A stretch of DNA of 64,000 nt from DLKC01 sp002478885. Its GTDB lineage: Bacteria; Bacteroidota; Bacteroidia; Chitinophagales; Chitinophagaceae. This document shows, piece by piece, positions 33,528 to 42,858 of the stretch; the stretch's first letter is position 1; each line of letters opens with the position of its first letter. The notes under the pieces were generated by a model, which was given only the letters and a program-made list of their open reading frames with translations, was not told the origin of the DNA and did not search any database. A program made the position numbers and the translations under genes. The stretch spans positions 248,001 through 312,000 of the forward strand of contig JAXLUI010000003.1 in assembly GCA_046329585.1 (NCBI GenBank), written 5' to 3'.

Positions 33528-34865
33528 TCACGCAAAAATATTTTTGTCTAAAAATGCATTACGGAATTTGCCCTTAGGATCGTATTGTTTGGCCAGCTTT
33601 TTAAAGTCATCAAGTTTTTCATAGTGTGAGGCGAGTTGTTTGGCAGGCATGGTAAATATTTTTCCCCAATGCGGCCTTGCGCTATAAGGAACCAGCTCTT
33701 TCTCTATGACCGGCAAGAGGGTGGTCACTGCATCCCATTCCTGCTTCCAGGTAAAATGAATAGCAACACAGTCTTCGCTGCGGTGTGGGCTCATCCACAG
33801 GTTATCCTTTCTTATAGTGCGTATTTCTGAAATAAAAAGGTGAGGTCCAATGGCTTTTCCCATACGTTGAATAGCAAGTATTGCGTCTACTGCGTGTTTA
33901 TGCGGCACGAAGTATTCGGCTTGAAGCTCCTTGCCACTACTTGGCGTAAAGCCCATTTTAAAATGCGGCATGCGCTCGTACCATGCGCCGGGAACGCCCA
34001 TTTGTTCTGTGCAATTCTCAGCCGATAAAGCTGCAATCGGGTGCATGTTTTGTGTTGCGGCTTTTGCACCATAAAATTCCGGGTCGGCGGCAGAATTGTC
34101 ATCTTCCTGCGCTTTGACCCAAACTTCATTGATGAAATCGTTCTGCCAGTCGGTAAAAAGACTTACACTATATCCGGCGGAGACAATCTTATCAAAATTT
34201 CTTTTAAGTTCCTGCAAAGGCAAACGCTCAAAAACATATTGCTTCATTTTGAAAGCCGGCTGTAATGCAAGTGTAATTTTTGCAATTACGCCCAAAGCAC
34301 CAAGCGAAATAACAGCTGCGTTAAACTGTTCCGCATCTTCTTTTTTGGACAGGTTTACAATATCGCCGCTGGCGGTTACGATCTGCAAACCAATTACGGC
34401 GGTGGCAAGGTTGCCATTTTTTACTCCTGAACCGTGCGTTGCGGTAGTGCAGGCCCCGGCCACAGAAATATGTGGAAGCGAAGCCAGGTTATGCAATGCA
34501 AATCCTTTGTCGTTTAAGATTGGACATAGCTGGCCATAGTTCATTCCACCCTCAATTGTTACCGTTCTGGCGTTTGCATCGAGTGAAACAACTTTGTTCA
34601 TTTCTTTAGTGGAGAGAAGGTTGTCTGTACTGTCTGCGATAGTATTAAAACAATGCCTTGTTCCAAGTACTTTTATTTTTTCATGCTGTTTTATGAGTGA
34701 TTGAACTTCTTCAATCGTCTTTGGATAAAATACGTTGCTGGTACTGTAAGTTAGGTTGCCGGCCCAGTTGGTAAGCCTTGCATTCTGTGCAAAGGATCTT
34801 AAGGGTGCTATGAACGGGGTTGCCATTAATGCTGATGATAATTTTATAAATTTACGCTTATTCAT
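33528..34865 (-). CDS. FAD-linked alditol oxidase-like protein
   Basis: A 445-residue VAO-family flavoprotein. The N-terminus has a signal (MNKRKFIKLSSALMATPFIA, Tat-like only weakly). The FAD domain has GTRHCFNTIAD at 68-78, where His71 matches the covalent FAD-binding His of alditol/xylitol oxidases, and PHISVAGACTTATHGSG. The C-terminal domain ends in PHWGKIFTMPAKQLASHYEK and YDPKGKFRNAFLDK, as in D-arabinono-lactone/alditol oxidases. It oxidises a polyol or sugar lactone using O2; the substrate is unknown. Confidence 0.9.
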   Translation of the reverse strand: MNKRKFIKLSSALMATPFIAPLRSFAQNARLTNWAGNLTYSTSNVFYPKTIEEVQSLIKQHEKIKVLGTRHCFNTIADSTDNLLSTKEMNKVVSLDANARTVTIEGGMNYGQLCPILNDKGFALHNLASLPHISVAGACTTATHGSGVKNGNLATAVIGLQIVTASGDIVNLSKKEDAEQFNAAVISLGALGVIAKITLALQPAFKMKQYVFERLPLQELKRNFDKIVSAGYSVSLFTDWQNDFINEVWVKAQEDDNSAADPEFYGAKAATQNMHPIAALSAENCTEQMGVPGAWYERMPHFKMGFTPSSGKELQAEYFVPHKHAVDAILAIQRMGKAIGPHLFISEIRTIRKDNLWMSPHRSEDCVAIHFTWKQEWDAVTTLLPVIEKELVPYSARPHWGKIFTMPAKQLASHYEKLDDFKKLAKQYDPKGKFRNAFLDKNIFA

Positions 34866-34922
34866 ACGGGTGCAAAGTTTGCACCTAAGCTACATTTTTA
34901 AAATGAATGTTCTGCTTAGCGT

Positions 34923-36107
34923 TTAAGCTGTTGCAGCGATATATTTCTTTATGGTCATAGCATTTACCAGCCACAAAACTGCGAGGATGAATACAGCGGC
35001 AACAAATGTACTGGCAGCAATAAAAGAGCTGATATAAATATGCTGAGCTTCCAAAAAATATTTCAATAATAATTGCAACACAGCAAGCACAATCAGGGTA
35101 AGCGCCACAATAAGAATATTAGGGGGGAAGAATTGATTCATCAGAAACCGTTGCAACTGTTTTGGCGCAGTGCCAAGTGTGATCAGCAAATTGATTTCTT
35201 CTTTGCAGGAAGCAACGGTAAGTTGGATGAATAAGGTAAAGATGAGCAGCGCGAACAACAACATTACTGCACCGGTAAACCACGAAATGGTTACGACCGT
35301 ATCAACCACCTGCCGGTATTTGCTAAACCTTGTTTTATCTGCATCGGTAGTAAGGCCATGATCTTTTAAATATCCCACAAGTTCGGGGTTGCCGGGATCT
35401 TTTGTTCTTATGACAACCCTGGATGCTTTGCTGCTAACAGTGGTACCATATTCTTTATTCGCCCAATCCATAAAAGGTTGCGGCACCAGCACCGAAGAAA
35501 TTCTATCACTGAAGCCTACGACTTTACCGTAATAGGTAACGCGACCAATCACATCTTTTATTCTTATTTCAATGGGCAGGCTTTTTACAAGTTCCTGTGT
35601 AAGCTGAGGCAGGTCTTGTGAAGTGGCAAAACCGAAATTGTACATATCGAGAAACTGGTTCGGAACGATCATCGGGATAAAATTCGAATGCTCATCCCAT
35701 TTCCAGTCGTCGGACTTTACGTCGATAAATTCATCGGGTACGCTTTCAAAAAATATATCAGAATAAAAGGGGATTTTATCGCTGATGCTTTGTGCTGCTA
35801 CTTTAAAACGACTGGGTGTTAACACGCCCATTTCATCAACAAAAGGTTGCCGTTTTAGATCAGTGATTTCTGCATCGGTTAAACTGGTTGCACCAACCGT
35901 TTTATCAGTAACCGCTTTATTGATCACCAGAAAATTTGCGATGCTATCCTGGTTGGTCTTGCTGTGCAAAAGGTCATTATAATTTGATTGCAGTTGCACG
36001 GCGGAGAGAATCAATAACAGCGCAACCGACAGCCCCACAATTGCCAGGATAAATCTTGTGCGGCCGCTGCCTGTGCGTATGAGCTTTTTGAGCAACTGGT
36101 TCAGCAT
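34923..36107 (-). CDS. FtsX-like ABC transporter permease
   Basis: A 394-residue membrane protein with an N-terminal span (FILAIVGLSVALLLILSAV), a large extracytoplasmic domain of about 230 residues, and three C-terminal spans (ISWFTGAVMLLFALLIFTLF, FPPNILIVALTLIVLAVLQ, AASTFVAAVFILAVLWLV). This is the FtsX/MacB permease plan. A cytoplasmic loop SCKEEINLLITLGTAPKQLQ fits the coupling region. It lies 30 bases after the ATPase gene and forms a pair with it. Lipoprotein or envelope transport is likely; no substrate can be read. Confidence 0.85.
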   Translation of the reverse strand: MLNQLLKKLIRTGSGRTRFILAIVGLSVALLLILSAVQLQSNYNDLLHSKTNQDSIANFLVINKAVTDKTVGATSLTDAEITDLKRQPFVDEMGVLTPSRFKVAAQSISDKIPFYSDIFFESVPDEFIDVKSDDWKWDEHSNFIPMIVPNQFLDMYNFGFATSQDLPQLTQELVKSLPIEIRIKDVIGRVTYYGKVVGFSDRISSVLVPQPFMDWANKEYGTTVSSKASRVVIRTKDPGNPELVGYLKDHGLTTDADKTRFSKYRQVVDTVVTISWFTGAVMLLFALLIFTLFIQLTVASCKEEINLLITLGTAPKQLQRFLMNQFFPPNILIVALTLIVLAVLQLLLKYFLEAQHIYISSFIAASTFVAAVFILAVLWLVNAMTIKKYIAATA

Positions 36108-36137
36108 GGTGAATGGTCAATCGTGAATGGTGAATGA

Positions 36138-36785
36138 TTATAAATTTAAGAACCTGCTGTATTTAAAATGCGCATCTTCGTCAAGGTCTGTTAACAGGAA
36201 GCCCGCCTTTCTTTTGCTGCATTCTTCTTCGATTAAGGCTGCAGCTCTGCTGATATTATCCTGGTCGAGATGACTAAAAGGTTCGTCCATCAGCAACCAA
36301 TCAAAAGGTTGCATAAGGGAACGAACGATTGCAACACGTTGCTGTTCGCCGTAACTGCATAAACCGGCACGCTGCTGAAGGATATGTGTGATGCCTAATC
36401 GCTCTGCCATTTCATCAATCATCACACTTTCGCAAACGGGCGCTTGCATTACTCTTTTTAGTTCAATATTCTCTCTTGCCGTAAGGTTGGGAAACAGCCG
36501 AAGGTCCTGGAAGACCACACTTAGTTTATGCTGGCGCAATGATGCAAGCTCATCTCCGCTAATTTGCCTTAATTCTTTTCGCTGCCAGCAAACACTTCCT
36601 TCATAATCGCCACGCAGCTTATACAGTATATGAATGAAAGTAGTTTTACCGGTGCCGCTTGGCGCTTTTACTTTCACCCACTCCCCGCTTGAAAAAGACA
36701 GCTCACGGTTCCAGATATCTGAACCACGTTTAGAAAATTTATCTTTCAACGGAATGGGAACAATATTTTTCAAATCGATCTGCAT
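36138..36785 (-). CDS. ABC transporter ATPase (partner of FtsX-like permease)
   Basis: A 215-residue ATPase. Walker A is APSGTGKTTF at about 41-50 (A replacing the first G), Walker B WLLMDEPFSHLD. The signature is weak: YGEQQRVAIVRSL replaces LSGGQ. The usual H-loop THD is replaced by TDLDEDAH, so the switch histidine appears to be missing or displaced. It is nevertheless conserved in length and order with the permease downstream. It may be a low-turnover or mechanotransmission ATPase, as in MacB/FtsE-type systems. Confidence 0.85.
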   Translation of the reverse strand: MQIDLKNIVPIPLKDKFSKRGSDIWNRELSFSSGEWVKVKAPSGTGKTTFIHILYKLRGDYEGSVCWQRKELRQISGDELASLRQHKLSVVFQDLRLFPNLTARENIELKRVMQAPVCESVMIDEMAERLGITHILQQRAGLCSYGEQQRVAIVRSLMQPFDWLLMDEPFSHLDQDNISRAAALIEEECSKRKAGFLLTDLDEDAHFKYSRFLNL

Positions 36786-36828
36786 GCAGAATGATCAATG
36801 CTTTTTTTGATAGCTGAATATAGAACAA

Positions 36829-36890
36829 ACCGCACAAGAGTGCGACGCAACGGGAGTTAAAGTTTTAATCAAAAGCCGGGCCTCAATGAC
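36829..36890. repeat. repeat arm (locus 10)
   Basis: Core GAGTGCGACGCAA at 36838-36850 and outer end AAAAGCCGGGCCTC at 36871-36884. No opposite arm was found. It lies between the ATPase and the DUF4836 gene. Confidence 0.75.
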
Positions 36891-36900
36891 TATATAAAAA

Positions 36901-36918
36901 AGGCTGCTTGCGCAGCCT
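36901..36918 (-). terminator. hairpin terminator of the DUF4836 gene
   Basis: Seven-base stem AGGCTGC / GCAGCCT with loop TTGC (plus strand), followed on the minus strand by TTTTTTATATAG. It is four bases from the gene's stop. Confidence 0.78.
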
Positions 36919-36922
36919 GTAA

Positions 36923-38608
36923 TTATTTAGCGGATTCTTCTGCAGGTGGTGCAGGCTCAACACGGTCTGAATCCATTTCCTGGTCCATATCAACCATGCC
37001 CCTGTTTTGCAAACGCTCTTCCTCACGTTGTATTTGCCGGGCTACAGAAGAAAAGAATTTCACCAGCGTAACAAAGCTGTTCTCTGAAGGCTGCATGGTA
37101 GCCAATTCCATACTGCTGCCTACAAATTTTCCATTGAAATTCTCGGCTGTAGCTGTTGCATCTTTGAATGCTGCTTTCGCCGCATCAACCGCAGCCCGGG
37201 CTGATGAATCTTCAGGCATTGCCTGCAAAATTTTATTAATGTCGACATAAAAAGCAAAAGACTTTCCTTTCGATTTATCGGCAACAGCCGCAGGTATTGC
37301 CGCATTTCCCTTGCCGGCGAGATATTGTTGCAGCAATGTGCTGTCGTTAGCAATCACGAGGTTTTTACTATCGATGTTTAGGGAATAACCAAAACTATCA
37401 CCGGCAGGAACGTATTGCCCATTTTTTTCGGTAAGCAAACCTTCTTCAACAAGCTTCTTCATTATTTTATCGAAGGCAACTTTATCGCCAATTTTTGCAT
37501 TGAAAAGAAGTTTGGCCGTCGGCTGCTTGCTCTTAAATTTAATGCCTTCGTATTCGGTTTCTTTTTCAGTAACGGCAATATCGGAGAATATGATCGCAAA
37601 ATCGCCCTTAAATGCTTTTACGATATCGTCAGTGGTAAATCCTTCTTTGCTCACAAAATCATTTACAGTGCTTTCAAATCCGCCATACTTAATCATTTCT
37701 GTGATGATCTGTGGGTTGAATGAAAAGGCCGCATAACCTTCAACCGGTAACGGATATTGACTTACCATGCCCATATCTACGGTAGGGCCGGCATATTTTT
37801 TCCAGATATCAGCCAGGTCCTTACCGCTGTATGATTTAAAGTTTGCATTTACTTTTCCATCTTCGAAATTGATGACACCGGCACCATATGAATCTTTCAG
37901 AAGGTCGGCAAATTTTGTCATACCCAGTAAAGGCAATGTATTAAGTGCGCCGGTTGAGTTGCTGAAGAAAAGCATGTCGCCTTTTTCGGCAAGTAAGTCA
38001 ACAAATTCAGGAATGGAAGCAACAGACGTTTCTTCCTTCAAGCCAAACAAAGCATCTAAAGATTTCTTTGGATCGGGTGCTTCAGAACCATCCTGGCCGG
38101 TATTCATATCGGCACTGGTAAGAATAGCCACATCTTTATTCCAGCCGACAAATAAATCACCCTGCAGCGCTACGTAACTGTAATCACTGCCTTTCTTTAC
38201 TTCACCAATGCCTGGTTGCTTTTTAATATACGACTCAAACATGCCGGCATCTTTCATTGCAACCACCGCACCCGCGGAAGTCGATTGACCAGTCATGATA
38301 GACCCACCGGTTTTAATAAATAAAAAAACGTTGGCCGATTCATCAATGCCGGATTTCATGAACTCATCAATCTTACCTTTTACAAAGGCAAATTCTGTAT
38401 CGCTGGTAACATTGGCAGATTTAAAAAGAGAATCCCAGTTAATATTTCCCTTGGCGGCCTTATCAGACAGGCTTTTCCAGTCAAGGTCAAGAATAAACAT
38501 CGCGTCTTTCGGAATATATTTTACCTGGTCAGGAACAGATTTCTTACAGGAAGTAGCGAAAAGCAGTATGGCCGCGAAAAGCAGGGTATAGCGCAACAAT
38601 TTTTTCAT
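36923..38608 (-). CDS. DUF4836 family lipoprotein
   Basis: A 561-residue lipoprotein (MKKLLRYTLLFAAILLFATSC) that begins KKSVPDQVKYIPKDAMFILD, the hallmark start of DUF4836, a Bacteroidota family of unknown function. The chain alternates mixed alpha/beta segments and ends with a charged, proline-rich tail (EERLQNRGMVDMDQ, PAPPAEESAK). It is likely outer-membrane or periplasmic. Own terminator downstream; divergent from the PaiB-like gene. Confidence 0.9.
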   Translation of the reverse strand: MKKLLRYTLLFAAILLFATSCKKSVPDQVKYIPKDAMFILDLDWKSLSDKAAKGNINWDSLFKSANVTSDTEFAFVKGKIDEFMKSGIDESANVFLFIKTGGSIMTGQSTSAGAVVAMKDAGMFESYIKKQPGIGEVKKGSDYSYVALQGDLFVGWNKDVAILTSADMNTGQDGSEAPDPKKSLDALFGLKEETSVASIPEFVDLLAEKGDMLFFSNSTGALNTLPLLGMTKFADLLKDSYGAGVINFEDGKVNANFKSYSGKDLADIWKKYAGPTVDMGMVSQYPLPVEGYAAFSFNPQIITEMIKYGGFESTVNDFVSKEGFTTDDIVKAFKGDFAIIFSDIAVTEKETEYEGIKFKSKQPTAKLLFNAKIGDKVAFDKIMKKLVEEGLLTEKNGQYVPAGDSFGYSLNIDSKNLVIANDSTLLQQYLAGKGNAAIPAAVADKSKGKSFAFYVDINKILQAMPEDSSARAAVDAAKAAFKDATATAENFNGKFVGSSMELATMQPSENSFVTLVKFFSSVARQIQREEERLQNRGMVDMDQEMDSDRVEPAPPAEESAK

Positions 38609-38696
38609 AATGTGCTGTTATTGAAGTGAGATTTAGCGAATGTATGTTTTCGTGATTAAATTATTACAAAAATAACCCAGGCGGTAAAAGATTTAT

Positions 38697-38755
38697 GTAC
38701 CCGGCTTAAGGTATTTATGGCGTCGTCTCTTGCGTCGCACTCTTGTGCTGCTGTT
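38697..38755. repeat. repeat arm (locus 11)
   Basis: Outer end GTACCCGGCTT at 38698-38708, GGCGTCGTCTC, core TTGCGTCGCACTCTTGTGC at 38730-38748. It lies in the divergent promoter region between the DUF4836 and PaiB-like genes. Confidence 0.75.
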
Positions 38756-38830
38756 CCATTGTGCAGCTTTGCCGGCCGCCCAACAGTGAACACAGGTTGC
38801 CCGCATAGAGCGATTGCTTAACTTCGGCAC

Positions 38831-39463
38831 ATGTATAATGTTCCGCATTTTAAGACTGCCGACAACCAAGAGATCACCGCATTTATGCACGCGCATCCAT
38901 TTATTATCTTGTGCGGTACCGACGCAGAAAGAAAGCCTGTTGCCACACATATCCCCGTACTCATCGAAGAAAGAGATGGCCGGCTTTTTCTTTTAGCCCA
39001 TGCTATGCGAAAGCAGGAGCACACAAAAGCATTTGAAACCAATGAAGATGTACTTGCTATCTTCTACGGGGCACATAATTACATAAGCGCAAGCTGGTAC
39101 GGCAATAAGCAATCGGCCAGCACCTGGAATTACCAGGCCGTACATGCGAAAGGGAAACTGCGTTTTACTGATGAATCAGGGTTGCTCGAAGTGCTAACAA
39201 GGCTAACGGAGAAGTTTGAAAATAACCCCCAATCGCCTTCATTGCTGCAAAAAATGGATGAAGCTTATGTAAAACAAATGATGAAAGCAATTGTTGCTTT
39301 TGAAATAGAAATCACTGCTGTTGAGCATGTTTTCAAACTTAGCCAGAACAAGGACGAAAAAACCTACGACAGCATTTCTGAACAATTAAGCGACATAACC
39401 GGCGACGCACAAACTATCGCGGCGCTTATGAAAGAAAGAAAACACAAGGTATTCCCGGGATGA
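38831..39463 (+). CDS. PaiB-type FMN-binding protein
   Basis: A 210-residue protein of the FMN-binding split-barrel PaiB family. MYNVPHFKTADNQEITAFMH at the N-terminus, then GRLFLLAHAMRKQEHTKAFE, NYISASWYGNKQSASTWNYQAVHAKG, the most conserved block, and a C-terminal AIVAFEIEITAVEHVFKLSQNK. In Bacillus PaiB is linked to repression of sporulation and degradative enzymes. Here it may act as a flavin-dependent regulator or reductase. Its stop overlaps the GDPD start (ATGA), forming a two-gene operon. Confidence 0.92.
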   Translation: MYNVPHFKTADNQEITAFMHAHPFIILCGTDAERKPVATHIPVLIEERDGRLFLLAHAMRKQEHTKAFETNEDVLAIFYGAHNYISASWYGNKQSASTWNYQAVHAKGKLRFTDESGLLEVLTRLTEKFENNPQSPSLLQKMDEAYVKQMMKAIVAFEIEITAVEHVFKLSQNKDEKTYDSISEQLSDITGDAQTIAALMKERKHKVFPG

Positions 39464-40356
39464 AAACACCAATATTCGTAACAGCACTTATGCTTTTTAT
39501 GCAATGCAGCCCGCATATAAATCCGGCATATTCTCCTATAGATGGCGAGAGCTCATTCGATAAGGAAGGTCACCGCGGTTGTCGGGGCCTGATGCCGGAG
39601 AATACCATACCAGCTTTTGTTAAAGCTGTTGATCTTGGCGTAACAACGCTTGAAATGGATGTGGTGATCTCTAAAGACCGAAAAGTAGTTGTATCACATG
39701 ACACTTATTTCAACCACGAAATAACTACAAAGCCCGGTGGAGACACAGTGACCGAGTCTGATGAAAGGAGCCTGATGCTCTACAACATGAATTATGATGA
39801 TATCAGGAAATATGATGTAGGATTGAAACCTCATTCCCGTTTCCCCTCGCAACAAAAAATGCCTGTTTACAAACCATTGCTGGCTGACGTGATCGATAGT
39901 GTTACCGCTCATCTTTTATCAACAAAACGCAGCAATGTCTATTATAATATAGAGACAAAATCAACTGTTACCGGGGATGACAATGAACATCCAAAACCAG
40001 CAGTATTTGTAGACCTCCTGATAAACGTTATCAAAGAAAAAAGGCTGGAGCAATGGGTAATTATTCAGTCATTCGACATAAGAACACTGCAATATTTACA
40101 CAAAACCTATCCCGGCATAAAAACCGCGCTTCTGCTGGAAGATAAAAAGCCTTTTGCGCAACAATTAAAAGACCTTGGTTTTATTCCAAATGTTTATAGT
40201 CCGGACTATAGTTTAGTAACACCGCTGCTCGTACAACAATGTCATGATGCGGGAATAAAAATCATTCCGTGGACGGTGAACGATAAAGCAACAATTCAAC
40301 GGTTGCAAAAGATTGGCGTGGATGGCATTATCAGCGACTACCCCAACCTGTTTTGA
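39460..40356 (+). CDS. glycerophosphodiester phosphodiesterase
   Basis: A 298-residue GDPD, exported (MKTPIFVTALMLFMQC, possibly lipidated). Catalytic pattern: HRGCRGLMPENTIPAF at about 33-48 (His and Glu), LEMDVVISKDRKVVVSHD (Glu, Asp, second His). Later come YNIETKS and a C-terminal PWTVNDKATIQRLQKIGVDG, then GIISDYP. It hydrolyses glycerophosphodiesters to glycerol-3-phosphate and alcohols. It is translationally coupled to the PaiB-like gene. Confidence 0.94.
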   Translation: MKTPIFVTALMLFMQCSPHINPAYSPIDGESSFDKEGHRGCRGLMPENTIPAFVKAVDLGVTTLEMDVVISKDRKVVVSHDTYFNHEITTKPGGDTVTESDERSLMLYNMNYDDIRKYDVGLKPHSRFPSQQKMPVYKPLLADVIDSVTAHLLSTKRSNVYYNIETKSTVTGDDNEHPKPAVFVDLLINVIKEKRLEQWVIIQSFDIRTLQYLHKTYPGIKTALLLEDKKPFAQQLKDLGFIPNVYSPDYSLVTPLLVQQCHDAGIKIIPWTVNDKATIQRLQKIGVDGIISDYPNLF

Positions 40357-40370
40357 CGACACCTGCATTA

Positions 40371-40430
40371 CAGTACAAGAGTGCGACGCAACGGAAGCTT
40401 CATTTTTATTTAAAAGTCTGGCTCCTAAAA
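40371..40430. repeat. repeat arm (locus 12)
   Basis: GTACAAGAGTGCGACGCAAC with core 40379-40391 and outer end GTCTGGCTCC near 40416-40425. It lies between the GDPD gene and kynU. Confidence 0.75.
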
Positions 40431-40534
40431 ACAACATGCTCACTGTTACAAACAATTTAATTTTGTTGTGAAACAGCTGGAAAAAACAAACTTTACGTTT
40501 CAAAAAGATTAACGCTAACGATAAAAGCAATCTT

Positions 40535-41827
40535 ATGATTACAAATTTTGAGAACAATTTCAGCTATGCACAAAAGCTTGATGCCGCCGATGACTTAAAA
40601 GATTTTCGTGAGCAGTTTTATATTCCAAAACACCAGGGAAAAGAAAGTATTTATTTCAACGGAAATTCACTGGGATTGCAGCCAAAGTCTACGCTTCAAT
40701 ATTTGCAACAGGAGTTGGATGATTGGGCAAGGCTCGGTGTTGATGGCCACTTCGACGCAATAAATCCATGGGTCACTTATCATGAAATATTAACCCGCCA
40801 ATTGTGTAACATCGTTGGCGCTTTGCCACATGAAGTGGTTGCCATGAATTCGCTTACGGTAAACCTTCATCTTTTAATGGTGAGTTTTTACAGACCTACG
40901 AAAAAACGCTACAAGATCATTTGCGAAGCGAAAGCATTTCCTTCAGATCAATACGCCTTTGAATCGCAGGTTCGCTTTCACGGCCTTGACCCTGATGATG
41001 CCATTATTGAAGTAAAGCCAAAGAGAGGCGAACATTACCTGCATACATCAGACATCGTAGATGCAATAAAAAAACACAGTGGTGAAACAGCACTGGTTTT
41101 ATTCGGCGGCATTAACTATTACACGGGCCAGCTTTACGATATGGAAGCTATTACCAAAGCCGCGCATGAAGAAGGTATTATCGCCGGCTTTGACCTTGCA
41201 CATGCCATTGGCAACGTTGAGTTAAGACTGCACGATTGGAAAGCAGATTTTGCATGCTGGTGCAGTTATAAATACCTCAACAGCAGCCCGGGCGGCATTT
41301 CCGGCATTTACATCAATGAAAAATATGTAAAAGAAACATCGCTTAAAAAACTGCCCAGGTTCGCTGGGTGGTGGGGTTACAACAAAACCACCCGTTTTAA
41401 AATGGCGAGAGGCTTTGATGCCATTCCAACTGCCGAATCATGGCAATTGAGCAACTCTCCTATCTTAATTCTTGCCGCACATAAAGCATCGCTCGACATA
41501 TTCGAAGCGGCCGGCATGGATCGCCTTCACGCAAAAAGAAAAATGCTTGCCGCTTATATTCGTTTCATTCTCGATAAGATTATTGCCGATAAAGGCAGCG
41601 AGGTGACGGAAGTAATAACACCTGCAAATGAAAATGAACGCGGTTGCCAGGTTTCCATCCTTATGCACCAGAGGGGGAGGGAAACATTCGATGCACTCAC
41701 CAAGCACGGCGTTGTTGCCGATTGGCGCGAACCGAATGTTATCCGCGTTGCGCCTGTTCCTTTGTACAACAGGTTTATGGATATCTGGGAGTTTGGCCAG
41801 ATCGTTGAAGCTGTGCTTTCAAAATAA
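40535..41827 (+). CDS. kynU: kynureninase
   Basis: A 430-residue PLP enzyme that cleaves kynurenine and 3-hydroxykynurenine to anthranilate or 3-hydroxyanthranilate plus alanine, in tryptophan breakdown and NAD synthesis. Visible features are FNGNSLGLQPKSTLQYLQQE near the N-terminus, WCSYKYLNSSPGGISGIYIN with the PLP-binding Lys, FAGWWGYNKTTRF, and FDAIPTAESWQLSNSPIL. Length is typical. Other kyn genes are not in the window, so the pathway must be completed elsewhere. Confidence 0.97.
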   Translation: MITNFENNFSYAQKLDAADDLKDFREQFYIPKHQGKESIYFNGNSLGLQPKSTLQYLQQELDDWARLGVDGHFDAINPWVTYHEILTRQLCNIVGALPHEVVAMNSLTVNLHLLMVSFYRPTKKRYKIICEAKAFPSDQYAFESQVRFHGLDPDDAIIEVKPKRGEHYLHTSDIVDAIKKHSGETALVLFGGINYYTGQLYDMEAITKAAHEEGIIAGFDLAHAIGNVELRLHDWKADFACWCSYKYLNSSPGGISGIYINEKYVKETSLKKLPRFAGWWGYNKTTRFKMARGFDAIPTAESWQLSNSPILILAAHKASLDIFEAAGMDRLHAKRKMLAAYIRFILDKIIADKGSEVTEVITPANENERGCQVSILMHQRGRETFDALTKHGVVADWREPNVIRVAPVPLYNRFMDIWEFGQIVEAVLSK

Positions 41828-41837
41828 ACATTTATGT

Positions 41838-41897
41838 TGAGCCGGCTTGGGCACTTGTGGCATCGTTCCTTGTGTCACTCACTTGTATGTTCAGTCC
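41838..41897. repeat. repeat arm (locus 13)
   Basis: Outer end GAGCCGGCTTG at 41839-41849, GGCATCGTTCC, core TTGTGTCACTCACTTGTA at 41870-41887. It lies between kynU and pyrF and is read in frame upstream of pyrF. Confidence 0.78.
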
Positions 41898-41960
41898 CTT
41901 ATGCCTCTTTTTAAAACAGCCGCTCCCTCATATAAGCAACAACTTATTACCTTCGTCGCC

Positions 41961-42785
41961 ATGAACCGCCAGCAACTTGTAAGCAGTATAAAAGAGAAAA
42001 AGACCTACCTGTGTGTTGGTCTTGATACCGATATCACAAAGATTCCGGCCTACCTGCAAGCGTATCCCAATGCCATTGTTGAATTTAATAAAGCAATCAT
42101 CGATGCCACAAAAGATCACTGTGTTTCTTATAAGATCAACACCGCATTTTATGAAGCGCTTGGTTTAAAGGGCTGGCAGGCCATGGAAGAAACCGTCAAC
42201 TACATTCCATCGACCCATTTCAAGATCGCGGATGCAAAACGAGGTGATATAGGCAATACTTCTTCACAATATGCAAAGGCATTTTTTGAAACGATGAACT
42301 TTGACGCGATTACAGTAGCGCCATATATGGGGGAAGACAGTATACGCCCGTTCCTTGAATACGATAATAAGTTTACTATCGTGCTTGGATTGACCAGTAA
42401 TAAAGGCAGTGCAGATTTTCAGCAACAGTTTATTGCAGGCCATGGCCTGGCCCCTTCGCAATATGAACTACTTTACCAGCGAGTAATAGAAAGAGTTTGT
42501 GAATGGGGAACAGCAAATAACCTGATGTTTGTTGTTGGCGCTACCAAAGCTTCAGACTTTGTGGTTATAAGAAAGATGATCCCGGATCATTTTTTACTCG
42601 TGCCTGGAGTAGGCGCACAAGGCGGCAGTTTGGAAGATGTAAGTAAATACGGATTAAACAATGATTGCGGCTTGTTGGTGAATGCCAGCCGCGCCGTTAT
42701 TTATGCTTCTGCCGATGAACAATTTGCAGCAACCGCTGAGAAGATTGCGAAAGAATACCATGATGAAATGATGGGATATCTATAG
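41961..42785 (+). CDS. pyrF: orotidine 5'-phosphate decarboxylase (type 2)
   Basis: A 274-residue OMP decarboxylase that makes UMP, the last step of de novo pyrimidine synthesis. LCVGLDTDITKIP near the N-terminus is the first phosphate/substrate loop, FKIADAKRGDIGNTSSQYA carries the catalytic Asp-Lys pair, and LVPGVGAQGG is the C-terminal phosphate loop. This longer form is the type 2 subfamily. The frame extends to 41847 but through a repeat arm, so ATG 41961 (MNRQQL) is chosen. Confidence 0.96.
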   Translation: MNRQQLVSSIKEKKTYLCVGLDTDITKIPAYLQAYPNAIVEFNKAIIDATKDHCVSYKINTAFYEALGLKGWQAMEETVNYIPSTHFKIADAKRGDIGNTSSQYAKAFFETMNFDAITVAPYMGEDSIRPFLEYDNKFTIVLGLTSNKGSADFQQQFIAGHGLAPSQYELLYQRVIERVCEWGTANNLMFVVGATKASDFVVIRKMIPDHFLLVPGVGAQGGSLEDVSKYGLNNDCGLLVNASRAVIYASADEQFAATAEKIAKEYHDEMMGYL

Positions 42786-42804
42786 GTTACGCATATCTTA
42801 AAAC

Positions 42805-42838
42805 AAAAAGGCGCGCCGCTTCGCGACGCGCCTTTTTT
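42805..42838. terminator. bidirectional hairpin between pyrF and DUF1080
   Basis: Stem AAAAAGGCGCG / CGCGCCTTTTT with a GC-rich inner loop. T runs on both strands. It lies between the convergent pyrF and DUF1080 genes and can serve both. Confidence 0.85.
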
Positions 42839-42858
42839 ATGAATATGCATTATAAAAT

